Of a stretch of DNA of 64,000 nt, positions 21,198 through 49,491 are shown piece after piece (position 1 is the stretch's first letter; every line of letters begins with the position of its first letter). Source of the stretch: Halisarca cf. caerulea (lineage: Eukaryota > Porifera > Demospongiae > Chondrillida > Halisarcidae). The DNA is taken from the NCBI GenBank assembly GCA_963170055.1, contig CAUJGJ010000258.1:3451801-3515800 (forward strand). Direction: 5' to 3'. The notes beneath the pieces are model-generated. The model was not told the DNA's origin. It saw only the letters and a list, made by a program, of their open reading frames with translations, and ran no database searches. A program made the position numbers and the translations under genes.

Positions 21198-21541
21198 TTA
21201 CATGAACTTTGAATAAGGATGAGGTGTTTGTGTGGGTAATAGTCCGAATCTCTTTTTCAAAGTGACTCTCTCTTTTGAAAACTTGTCGTCTGGAGAGAAA
21301 CGAGCTGCAGTGTGGAAAGTACGACTCACGAGATCGGTCGAGCTCACAGAATTTTAAACATTGCACACGTACCTGGATGTGCTGAGACCGTAGGCTTCCC
21401 TTCGGGATCGACTTTCTACAAATAAGTAAGCTCCAATAAAATCACTGAAAGGTAAAAAGCACGGATATCAAGGTCACGCTCACTAACTTTCAACGTGTAT
21501 ACCCTTTCTCCTTTCTCGTTCAAGTAGTACATCAAATGCAT
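21198..21541 (-). CDS. NOP10: H/ACA ribonucleoprotein subunit NOP10
   Basis: A small subunit of H/ACA snoRNPs (pseudouridylation and telomerase RNP), acting in nucleoli and Cajal bodies. Minus-strand exons: 21541-21488, 21415-21373 and 21304-21198. They join in phase to 67 residues (human 64). It begins [19 protein letters not shown], continues [20 protein letters not shown] and ends [12 protein letters not shown] plus a short tail. Length and the [11 protein letters not shown] block are diagnostic. The zinc-binding cysteines of archaeal Nop10 are absent, as in other eukaryotes. It is convergent with MCM4 (63 bp between stops) and divergent from EMC4. Confidence 0.95.
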
Positions 21542-21647
21542 GCTCCCTCAGCTTGTTCTCCACGAGGTTCTCCACGAGCAGCTCCAAAGTATACGCGAGT
21601 CCAAGTTCTCGAATATTTGGAATTTGGAATGGGATTTTGACAGAAAA
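21542..21647. promoter_or_regulatory. NOP10/EMC4 bidirectional promoter region
   Basis: 106 bp between the divergent start codons. No TATA box is apparent. Confidence 0.5.
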
Positions 21648-22999
21648 ATGGCGAAAGGCAAGCATAAATGGATGGTTTCTTTTCCTACTAGCAAGTGGGT
21701 GCAATTTTGACGTATATGAAGTGGCTTATGCAGGATTTATGTGACTTATGCTGAATTTCGAGACCTTTTCCTTGTATGAGCATTAACATTTCCTTTATAA
21801 TTTCTAAGCCTGCATACGTGTGGTTTGGTGATCAAGTTGTTGGTTATATTATTACTATTTACTTTTAAATAGTTTGTATATATATCTTTGTTTCATCAAC
21901 CTAGTTATTCCATTTTATTTTAAATTTCTTATTGTCACAATACTCTAACTGCTGTGATTTCAGGAGCCCATGTACACGTAGCAACTAATGAGACCTCCTG
22001 GTGAACTATTGTATTTGTTATTTAGCCATACTTGCTACTGATGTACTCCCAGTTCACAGAGACGACAATGACAAGGAATTTGTATTGTGTAATATTATGT
22101 GTATCTTGTGGTTGACACTGCTTTTGACTCACTGTACCCATAGACACTACTGCAGATTCTATAATAAGATTAGAATATATGCTGTACCCAAGTGCTCAAT
22201 CATTCCCCACTCTACCCTGTTGTCTGTCTGTTGCAGGAGTTCTGTGACTCCTCCAGTGGGATGTCGGGATACTTGTTCAACTCCTGAGGTAAGTTGCTTG
22301 GAAGTGATCCTTCTACTTTTATCACAGCTGTTGTCTGTGATGTGTATGGTCTGTCTTATGTTGGCTATGTAGGATGAGATCGAGAACACAGACGATTCCC
22401 TTGTCACCAAGGTAGCCATGTGAATCAGTCACGATGGACAATGCATATCTCTTGTAGCCAGTACTGGTCAATAGATTGAAGTTGGTGACATATTCCATGC
22501 TTATGTCCCCTGTGTAGCAAGGATGGACCATTGCGCTGGGTCCCTGGAAATCTCTACCAATGAACCTGTTGATTCTGTTCATGGCTGGGAACCAGATTGG
22601 CTTGTTTCCTATCATGATGGTTGGTATGATGCTCTACAGACCAATTCAGGCAATGCTGTCATACAAAGAAGGTTTGATGTGAAGATTCCTCCTCGTCCCA
22701 CATTGGTTTATGCCCTGCTCTGTTCACTGCAGTGTTTGATAAGCTAACAGGAGATCAGAGGGTGTTACAGAAGTTTCTGTATTTATTGGCCAATGTACTT
22801 ATCCTGGGGTTGGGTGTGTGGAAGCTCCATGGCATGGGTCTCCTGCCAACAGCACAGTCGGACTGGGTTGAGTTCATTGAGGCAAGAGATGTGAGTGCCC
22901 TTTACTTGGCAATATATTAAATGAATATGCCTGAAGGGGTAATATTTCTGCTTACTCTAGAATCTAGAAATATCAGTGGGAGGAATGAAAATCAGTTAA
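21648..22999 (+). CDS. EMC4: ER membrane protein complex subunit 4
   Basis: A subunit of the EMC insertase, which places tail-anchored and multipass proteins into the ER membrane. Exons: 21648-21694, 22237-22288, 22373-22411, 22518-22671, 22733-22890 and 22961-22999, in phase, 162 residues (human 183). It starts [12 protein letters not shown] (compare RRFKWAIEL in human). The diagnostic core is [20 protein letters not shown], with [20 protein letters not shown] as the first membrane segment and [16 protein letters not shown] as the second, then [16 protein letters not shown]. The last exon gives ISVGGMKIS, matching the short human tail. The N-terminus is shorter than in vertebrates. Its start lies 88 bp upstream of WDR24 at the other end of the gene, in tandem. 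Confidence 0.94.
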
Positions 23000-23087
23000 C
23001 AGATTCTGTTAAAGTTTTTGAATTATTGTTATGTCATTTCATGTAAACATGTATTGCTCGGAGGGAATGTCCCCAAGTTAATTAAAA

Positions 23088-30767
<7,680 letters not shown>

Positions 30768-31520
30768 CAAATGAATTCCACAGTACCATCTTGCACCTTG
30801 CCCATTGACCACAGTGTAGCTTGTCATCTTGTCATTATATCTACTTATTGTGTACGAGCTTTAAATTGTATTTGGGATCTATTTCACTGTTAACTAATCA
30901 CCCTCTTGTATGTTGTCATACCTTTCCATGAAGGATCAATGGTAGTGCCCACTCGTCACCTTCCAAGTGGAAGAAGAATGGTGTGGGGTTTGATGCATCA
31001 ATTGTGGCTGTGTTGTTTGGTCTATGCTGATCACCTGCAGTGCTGTGACAAAAGTCTCATGTAGCTAGCAATGCCGACCATTTACCCCTCAATTTTTGCA
31101 GGCCTAGGGTGTGTGGTCTACGCAAACTACTATGTTTAATAAACAGCATGCAATCGGATTATTTGACAAGCTAACAAATAGATGTTAATATAATCAGTGC
31201 TGGTCCATCACTGGTGATGGCAATGTACTACATGTGGTTGCACACTTGTGTGCTGGCCATGGCGGTTGCATGCTGAATGTGTGGTATAGTGTGCAGCAAC
31301 GAGTACCGGTCTATGGATGGAAAATTTCTGCACATATGTAGGCTTGACAGGTTCTTTTGTGGTTGATCCTTTGCATTGCGATTTCAACTTGTTCTGAAGC
31401 TACGTCAAACAGATTCATTGTTGATATGGAGGCCTAGGCCTAGCTGCAGCAGCGCCGTGACAACAACGCGAGTTTCGAGTTCCAAATTTCTATCGTCGTT
31501 ATTCCAATTTATGAATAAAC
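30768..31520. other. Intergenic region after WDR24
   Basis: 753 bp, the longest gap between genes here. It should contain the WDR24 3'UTR and the promoter of the next gene. I see no gene, tandem array or clear element in it. Confidence 0.5.
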
Positions 31521-40859
<9,339 letters not shown>

Positions 40860-41351
40860 CAAGAACTTACAATACTTCAGCTTGTCTTGTGTGTATTGTG
40901 TGTACATCAATTTCATTTCAGTTTTATTTTTAACACGCTAGCATTTTATGTAAGAATGCAAGAATTGGTGAAGTGCATGTGAACCAGTTTTTGAGGAGTT
41001 CGTTACAAAAAATAGCAGAATCTTGATCCATTTGTTCACAGAAAGACAAACCCTGGGGCACAATAAATGGCGGTGAATCCCTAAGTGTGTGTGTGTGTGT
41101 GCTTTGTGTTTGTGTGTATGTATGTGTGCGGGCATATGTGTGTGTGTGTGTGTGCTTTGTGTTTGTGTATGCGTGTATGTATGTGTGCGGGCGTATGTGT
41201 GTGTGTGTGTGTGTGTGTATGTGTGTGCACACATGTTTGTGTGCAAGCGTTTGTGTGTGCACCTACACACCTGAGGATGGTCTTGGAGATGAGTGGTAGA
41301 CCAACCGATCACTCTTTGCTGCCAAGTTCTAGCAATAGAAACACAAAGTAG
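40860..41351. other. Convergent 3' region with GT microsatellite
   Basis: 492 bp between the stop codons of the membrane-protein gene and ANKS6. A GT-rich interrupted repeat lies at 41083-41265; otherwise presumably two 3'UTRs. Confidence 0.6.
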
Positions 41352-41669
41352 TCATGGAATTCCCCACAACACAACAACTCCACCCACTATAGATCTGTTC
41401 AGTTTCAATATAGCATTGATCAGTTTGAGGCGATGGCTAGCGTCGTTGATGCCAATGTCCTCCAAATCCTCATCGCTCATTGTGAGGAAGGTCTCCAGGT
41501 CAATCTAATAGAGAAAGCACATGTTGGCAAACCCACACCAGAGAGATGAGAGACCTGTACCTCATTTTCCTCAATCACAGAAGAATACATCTCAAGCTCG
41601 AGAACTTTCAAGACATCCTCAACACAATCTAATAATAGAAGAGAATCTCTACATAGTGTTTTATAAGTT

Positions 41670-41728
<59 letters not shown>

Positions 41729-41754
41729 CGCACACACACACACACACACACACA

Positions 41755-41815
<61 letters not shown>

Positions 41816-41900
41816 ACACATCCACACACACACACTCACACACCCACACACTCACACACACACACACATCCACACCCACACAGACACACACCACACACAG

Positions 41901-41959
<59 letters not shown>

Positions 41960-41980
41960 ACACATCCACACACACACACA

Positions 41981-42029
<49 letters not shown>

Positions 42030-42110
42030 ACACATCCACACACACACACTCACACACCCACACACTCACACACACACATACACACCCACACAGACACACA
42101 CCACACACAG

Positions 42111-42165
<55 letters not shown>

Positions 42166-42258
42166 ACACATCCACACACACACACTCACACACCCACACA
42201 CTCACACACACCCACACACATACACACCCACACAGACACACACCACACACAGGCACAG

Positions 42259-42342
<84 letters not shown>

Positions 42343-42411
42343 ATACACACACACATACACACTCACACACCCACACCCACACATCCACACACCCACACCC
42401 ACACAGACACA

Positions 42412-42462
<51 letters not shown>

Positions 42463-45400
42463 GTATAACAGACATTCTCTTGACCTGGCAGTTGTGAGAA
42501 GTTGGTGTCCACTCTCTTCCGAAAAGCTTTTTTGGTTTTGTCGGGAGAAGCCACTGAAGTGCTCTCTCTGACCCCCACCAGCTCTGACAGAAAGTCCCCC
42601 ACACTGCTATTGTCACCATGGCAGCCAGTGTCATTCAACTGCTGAGAGGGCTTAGTGGAGAAATGGAATACAGTGGGCATATCCCGATTTGACTGTAGTG
42701 GAGTGGGTGTGTCTTGATTTGATTGCAGGGGAGTGGGTGTGTCTTGATTTGATTGCAGGGAAGTGGTCATGCCATGCTGTGGAGACACGGGTGTGTCCTT
42801 GGACAGTGACAGAATGAGAGAGGTTGACGGAGTGGACACTTGTGATGCATTGGGAACTGTGGCAGTGGGTGTGGCAGTAGGTGTGGCAATAGCATATGTG
42901 CCCTCCTGCATGGTCAAGACCACACTACCAGTTGCTGCGCTCGGAAAGTCTCGACACGTTGCATCAGATTTGGACACACTTGTGGAGATATCAGTGGGTG
43001 TGGCAGTGAAAGTGGCAATGGGTGGAGTAGTGGGTGTGGCAGTGGGTGGGGTAGTGGGTAAGTCTTTGCGGGTACCAACAGATTTGATGTTAAGGCGTTT
43101 GGTTGGGAATCTGTCCACCATCTTCTCTGTGGACTTCACTGGCAAATCAAAGGCTCTATCAATATTAGAAGTTGTGTGTTTCTGTGATGGTAACTCAGTG
43201 ACCTGGTCAGCCGATGGTTCCTTGAAAGCATTGCTCACTCTCTCTAAAATGACCTGTGGAGAAGGGGAGATTGAGAAGGAAGGAGGAACAGGGCGTGTCA
43301 CAGGGTGTGTCACAAAAGTGGTTCGGTGACTGCTATCATCTTCTTCATGGATTGTCTCTAATGGATTGATGGCTCCAGCAGAGCTGGCAGGCGATGATCC
43401 ATGAGTGGGTGAGGTATGGGTGGGGGATAGGGGGGAATACGGTGATGAGGGGCCTGGGGATGATCGAGGAGAACCAACAGGGGAAGTCCCTATAATGGTC
43501 CAAAAACACCATTAAGGCATCATGATTCTGTGTGTGCCTGACTGAACTCACTTGGAGTTATCTGCACTATATCTGGACGGAGCAACAAGTGGTCCTTCAT
43601 TGGAATATTTCCTAGTCTCTCGTTCATCTGAGCCATCCAGTGATGAAGTGACTCATGGGTATTGTTCCCTTGGCCTCTTGTACCATCCTCAGTTCCCGTC
43701 TCCTTTAAAACGGGTACTTTAGAATACTTCATGATTAGCTGCAGCATCTTCATGTCCCCTGTAGATAAAAACACCATTGTGTGCAAATCCAATCAGTAGT
43801 CACTTGGAACTTTCACCCCTCCCCTTCCCCTCAGTACACGGAACACCCCTCCCCTTCTCCCCAGTATATGGAACACCCCTCCCCTTCCCACCCAGGACAT
43901 GGAACACCCCTCCCCTTCCCCCCAGTACATGGAACACCCCTCCCCCTTCCCACCCAGTACATGGAACCTCCTTCCCCCAGTACATGGAACACCCCTCCCC
44001 TTCCCACCCAGTACATGGAACACCCCTCCCCCTTCCCACCCAGTACATGGAACACACCGCCTCCTTCCCCCCAGTACATGGAACACCCCTCTCCTTCCCC
44101 CAGTACACGGGACATCCCTCCCCTCCCCCCCCCCCCCACCAGTACACAGAACACCCCTCCCCCCTCCCCAGTACACAGAACACCCCTCCCCTTCCCACCC
44201 AGTAAACAGAACACCCCTCCCCTTCCCACCCAGTACATGGAACACCCCTCCCCTTCCCACCCAGTACACGGAACACCCCTCCCCTTCTCCCCAGTACATG
44301 GAACACCCCTCCCCCTTCCTTCCAGTACACGGAACACCCCTCCCCTTCCCCCCAGTACATGGAACACCCCCCCCCTTCCCACCCAGTACACGTAACACCC
44401 CTCCCCCTTCCACCCAGTACACGGAACACCCCTCCCCTGCCCCCCAGTACATGGAACACCCCTCCCCCTCCCACCCAGTACACGTAACACCCCTCCCCTT
44501 CCCCCCAGTACATGGAACACCCCGCCTCCTTCCCATCCAAAACATTGAAACCACATCGCCTCCTCCCCGCCTACTATTCTGTTTACTGACACATGGCAAA
44601 CTCACACACCCCTCCCCCACCCACTCACCATTACATGTAGCTATTTCTGCGGCACTGCAACCTTCTTTAGCCTTCAAATTAATGTCAGCTTTGTAGTCAA
44701 TCAACAGCTTAGCAACAACATACTGCCTAATTAGGAAAACAGAATGTAATCAAACCAAGTGAAGGGCACCTAAGTCAAACACCCATTGCCATAAAGCTAT
44801 AAATTTAAATTTATGTGTGACAGATTATGCCATTATGTTCACTCTCTCACCCATGATGGCCGGCCTGCATGATGGCTGTCCACTCACCCATGATGGACCG
44901 CCTGCATGAAGGCTGTCCACTCACCCATGATGGACGGCCTGCATGATTGCTGTCCACTCACCCATGATGGACGGCCTGCATGAAGGCTGTCCATTCACAC
45001 ACGCTGTCCTGACAGTTGACATCTGCTCCATGTTCCAGTAAGAAACGACAAACCTACAGAAACAACAGATTACAGACCGTCCACCCTCAAAGCTATGGAG
45101 TGTGCACACCTGAACACTTCCTTTCATAGATGCATACATTAGAGGCGTGGCACCATGGCCATCTTTAGCATTCACCAAATCAGGGGATGCCCCTACCATC
45201 CTCTGAACAGTCCGCAGCATACGGTCACCTGAAGAAAGAAACACTCAGTCAGAGTTTTCCCACAACCACCAGCACAAAAGCATACCAGTTTGCACAGCAG
45301 TGAAGATGTCCACACCCCCTGAGAGCAAGATAAGAATTATGAAGCACACAAGAGCCATCTAATCAACCCAACACACATTGTCTAGCCAACCCAACACACA

Positions 45401-46046
45401 TTGCCTAGCCAACCCAACACACATTGTCTAGCCAACCCAACACACATTGTCTAGCCAACCCAACACACATTGTCTAGCCAACCCAACACACATTGTCTAG
45501 CCAACCCAACACACATTGTCTAGCCAACCCAACACACATTGTCTAGCCAACCCAACACACATTGCCTAGCCAACCCAACACAAATTGCCTAGCCAATCCA
45601 ACACACACCGACTGGCCACCTCAATATCTACCGTCTAGCCAACCCGGTACCTACCGTCTAGCCAACCCGGCACCTACTGACTAGCCAACCCGGCACCTAC
45701 TGACTAGCCAACCCGGCACCTACTGTCTAGCCAATCCAACACCTACTGTCTAGCCAACCCAACACCTACCGTCTGGGACAAGGTTATTCTGGATCAAGGA
45801 TGATGAAGAATCTGTGTCTCTTGAATATCCCAGCAACCGAGCAATGTCTTCACGTCCAATGGCCCCAGCAATAGCCACAGACTTTTGAGATGAAGATGAC
45901 TCCATTTCCTTGTCTGCACCATGCTTCAGCAAAAGGCGTACTAATGACATGTGACCATTAAGCGTTGCAAACATTAGAGCTGTATACTTGGAACCTAACA
46001 GAGTACAAACCTTTCAAGCTACATTTCACACACACACACACACACA

Positions 46047-46084
<38 letters not shown>

Positions 46085-46126
46085 GACACACACACAGACA
46101 CACACACAGACACACACACACACACA

Positions 46127-46187
<61 letters not shown>

Positions 46188-46800
46188 CAGCCAGCTGTAC
46201 ATTGGGGTCAGCACTATTGTTGAGAAGAACAGCAGTGATTCCTTCATGGCCATTCTGTGCTGCAGCCATGAGAGGAGTGAACTGCGTTGGACTTTTGTCA
46301 CAAGGTGTCACAGATGCCTTATGCTGTATAAGCATTTTAACAAGAGTCATATTTCCACTTTGAGTTGCTGCAAGAAGAGGTGTTGCTCCCCAAGAGTTCA
46401 TGAGATTTATGTCTGCCCCTTTGTCCAGCAGTACACCCACCACAGCAGTGTGGCCATAATAGCAAGCCTAGTAGGTGATCATGCCATTGCGGACAATTGG
46501 AGGCAAAGGTAAAGTTGTGTAGTTGTGTATGTACTTGGTAGTGGTGCGCAAGATCACGTGACTAACCTGCATCAATGCAGTCCAGCCATAGACGTTGGCT
46601 GCGTCTATTTTTACGTTAAATTTCGGATTCAGTAGATGACGAACAACTGCTTCCTTCCCGTTTGCGCATGAGCTCATTAACAGAGTATTACCCTCATCGT
46701 TACAGACGTCAAGTAATTCAGGGTCCACTTGAGATAACGTCTCCAAATCCCCTTCTGCTGCAGCCAAAAGCAATTCCCTGATTCTGTTTAGATCAGCCAT
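41352..46800 (-). CDS. ANKS6: Ankyrin repeat and SAM domain protein 6
   Basis: An ankyrin-SAM scaffold of the ciliary inversin compartment, partner of NEK8, ANKS3 and BICC1 in vertebrates. Minus-strand exons: 46800-46567, 46467-46188, 45994-45770, 45318-45286, 45228-45110, 45053-44962, 44726-44629, 43758-43552, 43489-42485, 41628-41561 and 41504-41352, in phase, 837 residues (human 871). Ankyrin repeats are clear ([75 protein letters not shown]). [16 protein letters not shown] matches the conserved linker after the repeats. A long Ser/Thr/Pro region precedes the C-terminal SAM ([20 protein letters not shown]). The choice of ANKS6 over ANKS3 rests on repeat number, the linker and the SAM at the very end. 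The exon ending at 44962 is followed by tandem copies of its own splice junction. Confidence 0.87.
41671..42460. repeat. CA microsatellite with higher-order structure, 790 bp
   Basis: CA tracts punctuated by repeated blocks (CACCACACATCCACACAC, CCCACACAGACACACACCAC, CACAGGCACAC) at about 41812, 41958, 42027 and 42163, showing segmental duplication of the array. It lies in the ANKS6 intron 41629-42484. Confidence 0.95.
43810..44535. repeat. 30-bp minisatellite in ANKS6
   Basis: About 24 units of CCCAGTACATGGAACACCCC plus TCCCCTTCCC (ACGGAACACC variant) in the intron 43759-44628, open in all frames. Confidence 0.93.
44843..44998. repeat. 37-bp tandem copies of an ANKS6 exon-intron junction
   Basis: Four units of CACTCACCCATGATGGACGG plus CCTGCATGAAGGCTGTC. 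In transcript orientation each unit contains 31 bp of coding end (GCAGGCCGTCCATCATGG) followed by GTGAGTGGAC, i.e. an authentic donor. The 5'-most copy is the true exon end at 44962. Confidence 0.9.
45360..45769. repeat. 23-bp minisatellite abutting an ANKS6 splice donor
   Basis: About 18 units of TGTCTAGCCAACCCAACACA plus CAT, changing to ACCTACTGTCTAGCCAACCC near the exon. Exon 45994-45770 ends CCAGACG|GTAGGT and the adjacent units read CTAGACAGTAGGT, so the donor is part of the repeat. Confidence 0.92.
46029..46187. repeat. CA microsatellite abutting an ANKS6 donor
   Basis: About 155 bp of CA with GA interruptions. The exon 46467-46188 donor (transcript GTGTGTTTGTGTG) is the edge of the array. 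Confidence 0.95.
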
Positions 46801-46833
46801 TTTAGTACGATTTTGGTTCCTCCTACTCTCAAA
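46801..46833. promoter_or_regulatory. ANKS6/PDCD6 33-bp bidirectional start region
   Basis: Only 33 bp separate the two divergent start codons, so the 5'UTRs and core promoters must overlap each other or the neighbouring coding sequence. No consensus core element was identified. Confidence 0.6.
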
Positions 46834-47622
<789 letters not shown>

Positions 47623-47826
47623 CGTGTGTTTAAACAATTCTTTATTTGTAATACTGACTTAGGCAAATACTTTAGTTTGTAGTATGTTATTCCACATTAG
47701 CTCAGTACATCTTATTCAATGGTGCCCAGAGGTGTTAAATGCCACATCTGTTACAGTCGATGTCTCGATCCTACATGGAATGGATGCATACACACTGCCC
47801 AGCAAGGGCTCATGATGGCAATGCAA

Positions 47827-49401
47827 TTACATACTTCTGAGTCTCTTCTTCAAGGTTTTTCTTCTCTTGGTCTAAAATAAACACTTGCTGTAATCAACAA
47901 CACTTCTCTAACTAAACTACTCTCACTTTTGATGTTTTAATCTTGTGCAGTACAGGATCCCGGAACTGGGTTATTTCATCCAAATTTGACACAGAACTGT
48001 GATCAGTTCCCTGTGAGACAGACAGTAGTGCAAAGTAAGAACCAATCAAACACAGCTGAAGGGAAGATACACAAACTTTGCTGTTGCTCCTTTTCCCAAT
48101 TCTCACAAAGTACTCTTCTTCATATCTAAAGGAATATAGAGTGAATATTTGGCACAAAAAATAGGAATACCCTCACTCTTCTTGTTCCTTTTCTTCTATG
48201 AGATCTCTTCTTCGTCTGAGACTACTGGGAGCAGTGGCAAACTCTTGGGGGGCCTCAGAATACTCACCTAACATGTTGAAACAGTTAATTGAGTGAGTAT
48301 CGCAGTGAATGGTGTGAGATGGTATATAAACTAGTGGTAGCATACGTACCTCTCAGTTCCTCCATCAGGTTGGTGCTTGTGGTGAGCCGGGGCTGGTTCT
48401 TGTGGTGCCTTGTGGTACGCTTGCTCTCAGTGTCTTCAACTGATGGGTTCGAAGCAGATTTAATACAGTCTTAACTATAGTATAGCCAACCAGTTCTCAC
48501 CATAAGGGGTAGCCACCACTTTTGGGGGCACATACACAGCCGTTCCTCTGCCACTCTCGTCTTCATCTGAAGAAACATCTTGGATCTGAATGCAATCAAG
48601 ATGGCACACCTACTCTAACACACACCTACAAAATGGGTGCATTGCTGACTTTGTGGATGAAGTTGTTGGGATTAGGTTTGAAATTCAAGGGATCATCGGT
48701 TGTCGTGGCAGCAGCCCCTGCTTTGATTAGCTTATCTATTTGATATTGAAATTTATGATCAAGTGGTCGAATTTTCTCCAAAACCTACAGCAGAAAATAA
48801 GAGGACATGTTTATTGTGAGCAATTACAACAGAGAACACTAGGACAAACAGACCACTCTTAGCTCAATAAGCCTGTCAATAGGGGAAGTCCCTGCAATTA
48901 ACTGTCCTTGCATTTTATTGAGCATCAAAAACACCAGATTAATCAGATAGTCCAATAGTAGATGACATTTCAGCTCCAACAGACTCACGCCCTGGAGAAT
49001 GCACGTGCAACACACACATAAATCGAGCACTACTGAATCTCCTAATGCAATGTCCTTACATTCTTCGTAGAGTAGTCCAGGTCGGAAGCTACAAGTTGTA
49101 ATCTTTTCACATGTGCGATAATTTCAGGAACCTGAAACATATTTAATCACACAGTTAAATGTGACCCCTTCTATGTACAGCTACGTTCCTATCACTGACT
49201 ATAGACACTATACTACGTAGTATATAGTGTCTATGCACTGACACGCTTTGAAATCACCTTTTCTTGAAAATCACGAAGAACAGGCAGTATTTCTGAAACA
49301 CTAGAAGGAACATCACTGTTCTAGATATGAGCAGATAATGCAAGTGATTTTGATACATATACTTTAGACTAACAAAATGAGCAAACTTCGTCTTCGTCCA
49401 T
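47827..49401 (-). CDS. NGDN: Neuroguidin (Sas10/C1D family)
   Basis: A Sas10/Utp3/C1D-family protein linked to small-subunit rRNA processing and eIF4E binding. Minus-strand exons: 49401-49387 (15 bp), 49320-49258, 49131-49060, 48991-48854, 48784-48650, 48585-48501, 48433-48350, 48267-48177, 48125-48077, 48010-47927 and 47871-47827, in phase, 286 residues (human 315). Landmarks: GVSLLELKCHLLLDYLINLV (Sas10 core), VLEKIRPLDHKFQYQIDKLI, DPLNFKPNPNN, GTAVYVPPKV, EEYFVRIGKR and the basic C-terminus TKRRKTLKKRLRSM. The first coding exon is a 5-codon micro-exon chosen because it restores phase. It is divergent from RPGRIP1L. Confidence 0.9.
49199..49232. repeat. Short palindrome in NGDN intron
   Basis: ATAGACACTATAC..TACGTA..GTATATAGTGTCTAT forms a hairpin of about 15-bp arms in intron 49132-49257. 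No function is apparent. Confidence 0.5.
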
Positions 49402-49491
49402 GGTGCACGTGGATCGAGAACCCAGGATGGATGTCTAGGGAAAGTCCCTTATCTTCGTGACCGAGTAAAATGGCGGGTTCGCAGCTGTGAA
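49402..49491. promoter_or_regulatory. NGDN/RPGRIP1L bidirectional promoter region
   Basis: 90 bp between the divergent start codons. No clear core element was seen. Confidence 0.5.

Noticed and set aside
21483..21704. An antisense frame overlapping EMC4 exon 1, first read as a small unknown gene
   Set aside because: A different frame starting at 21541 gives a complete, in-phase NOP10; the longer frame is a shadow and the apparent coding overlap with EMC4 disappears.
41521..42468. A 315-residue His/Thr frame over the CA array
   Set aside because: Microsatellite translation; all frames are open, and the real gene is on the other strand.
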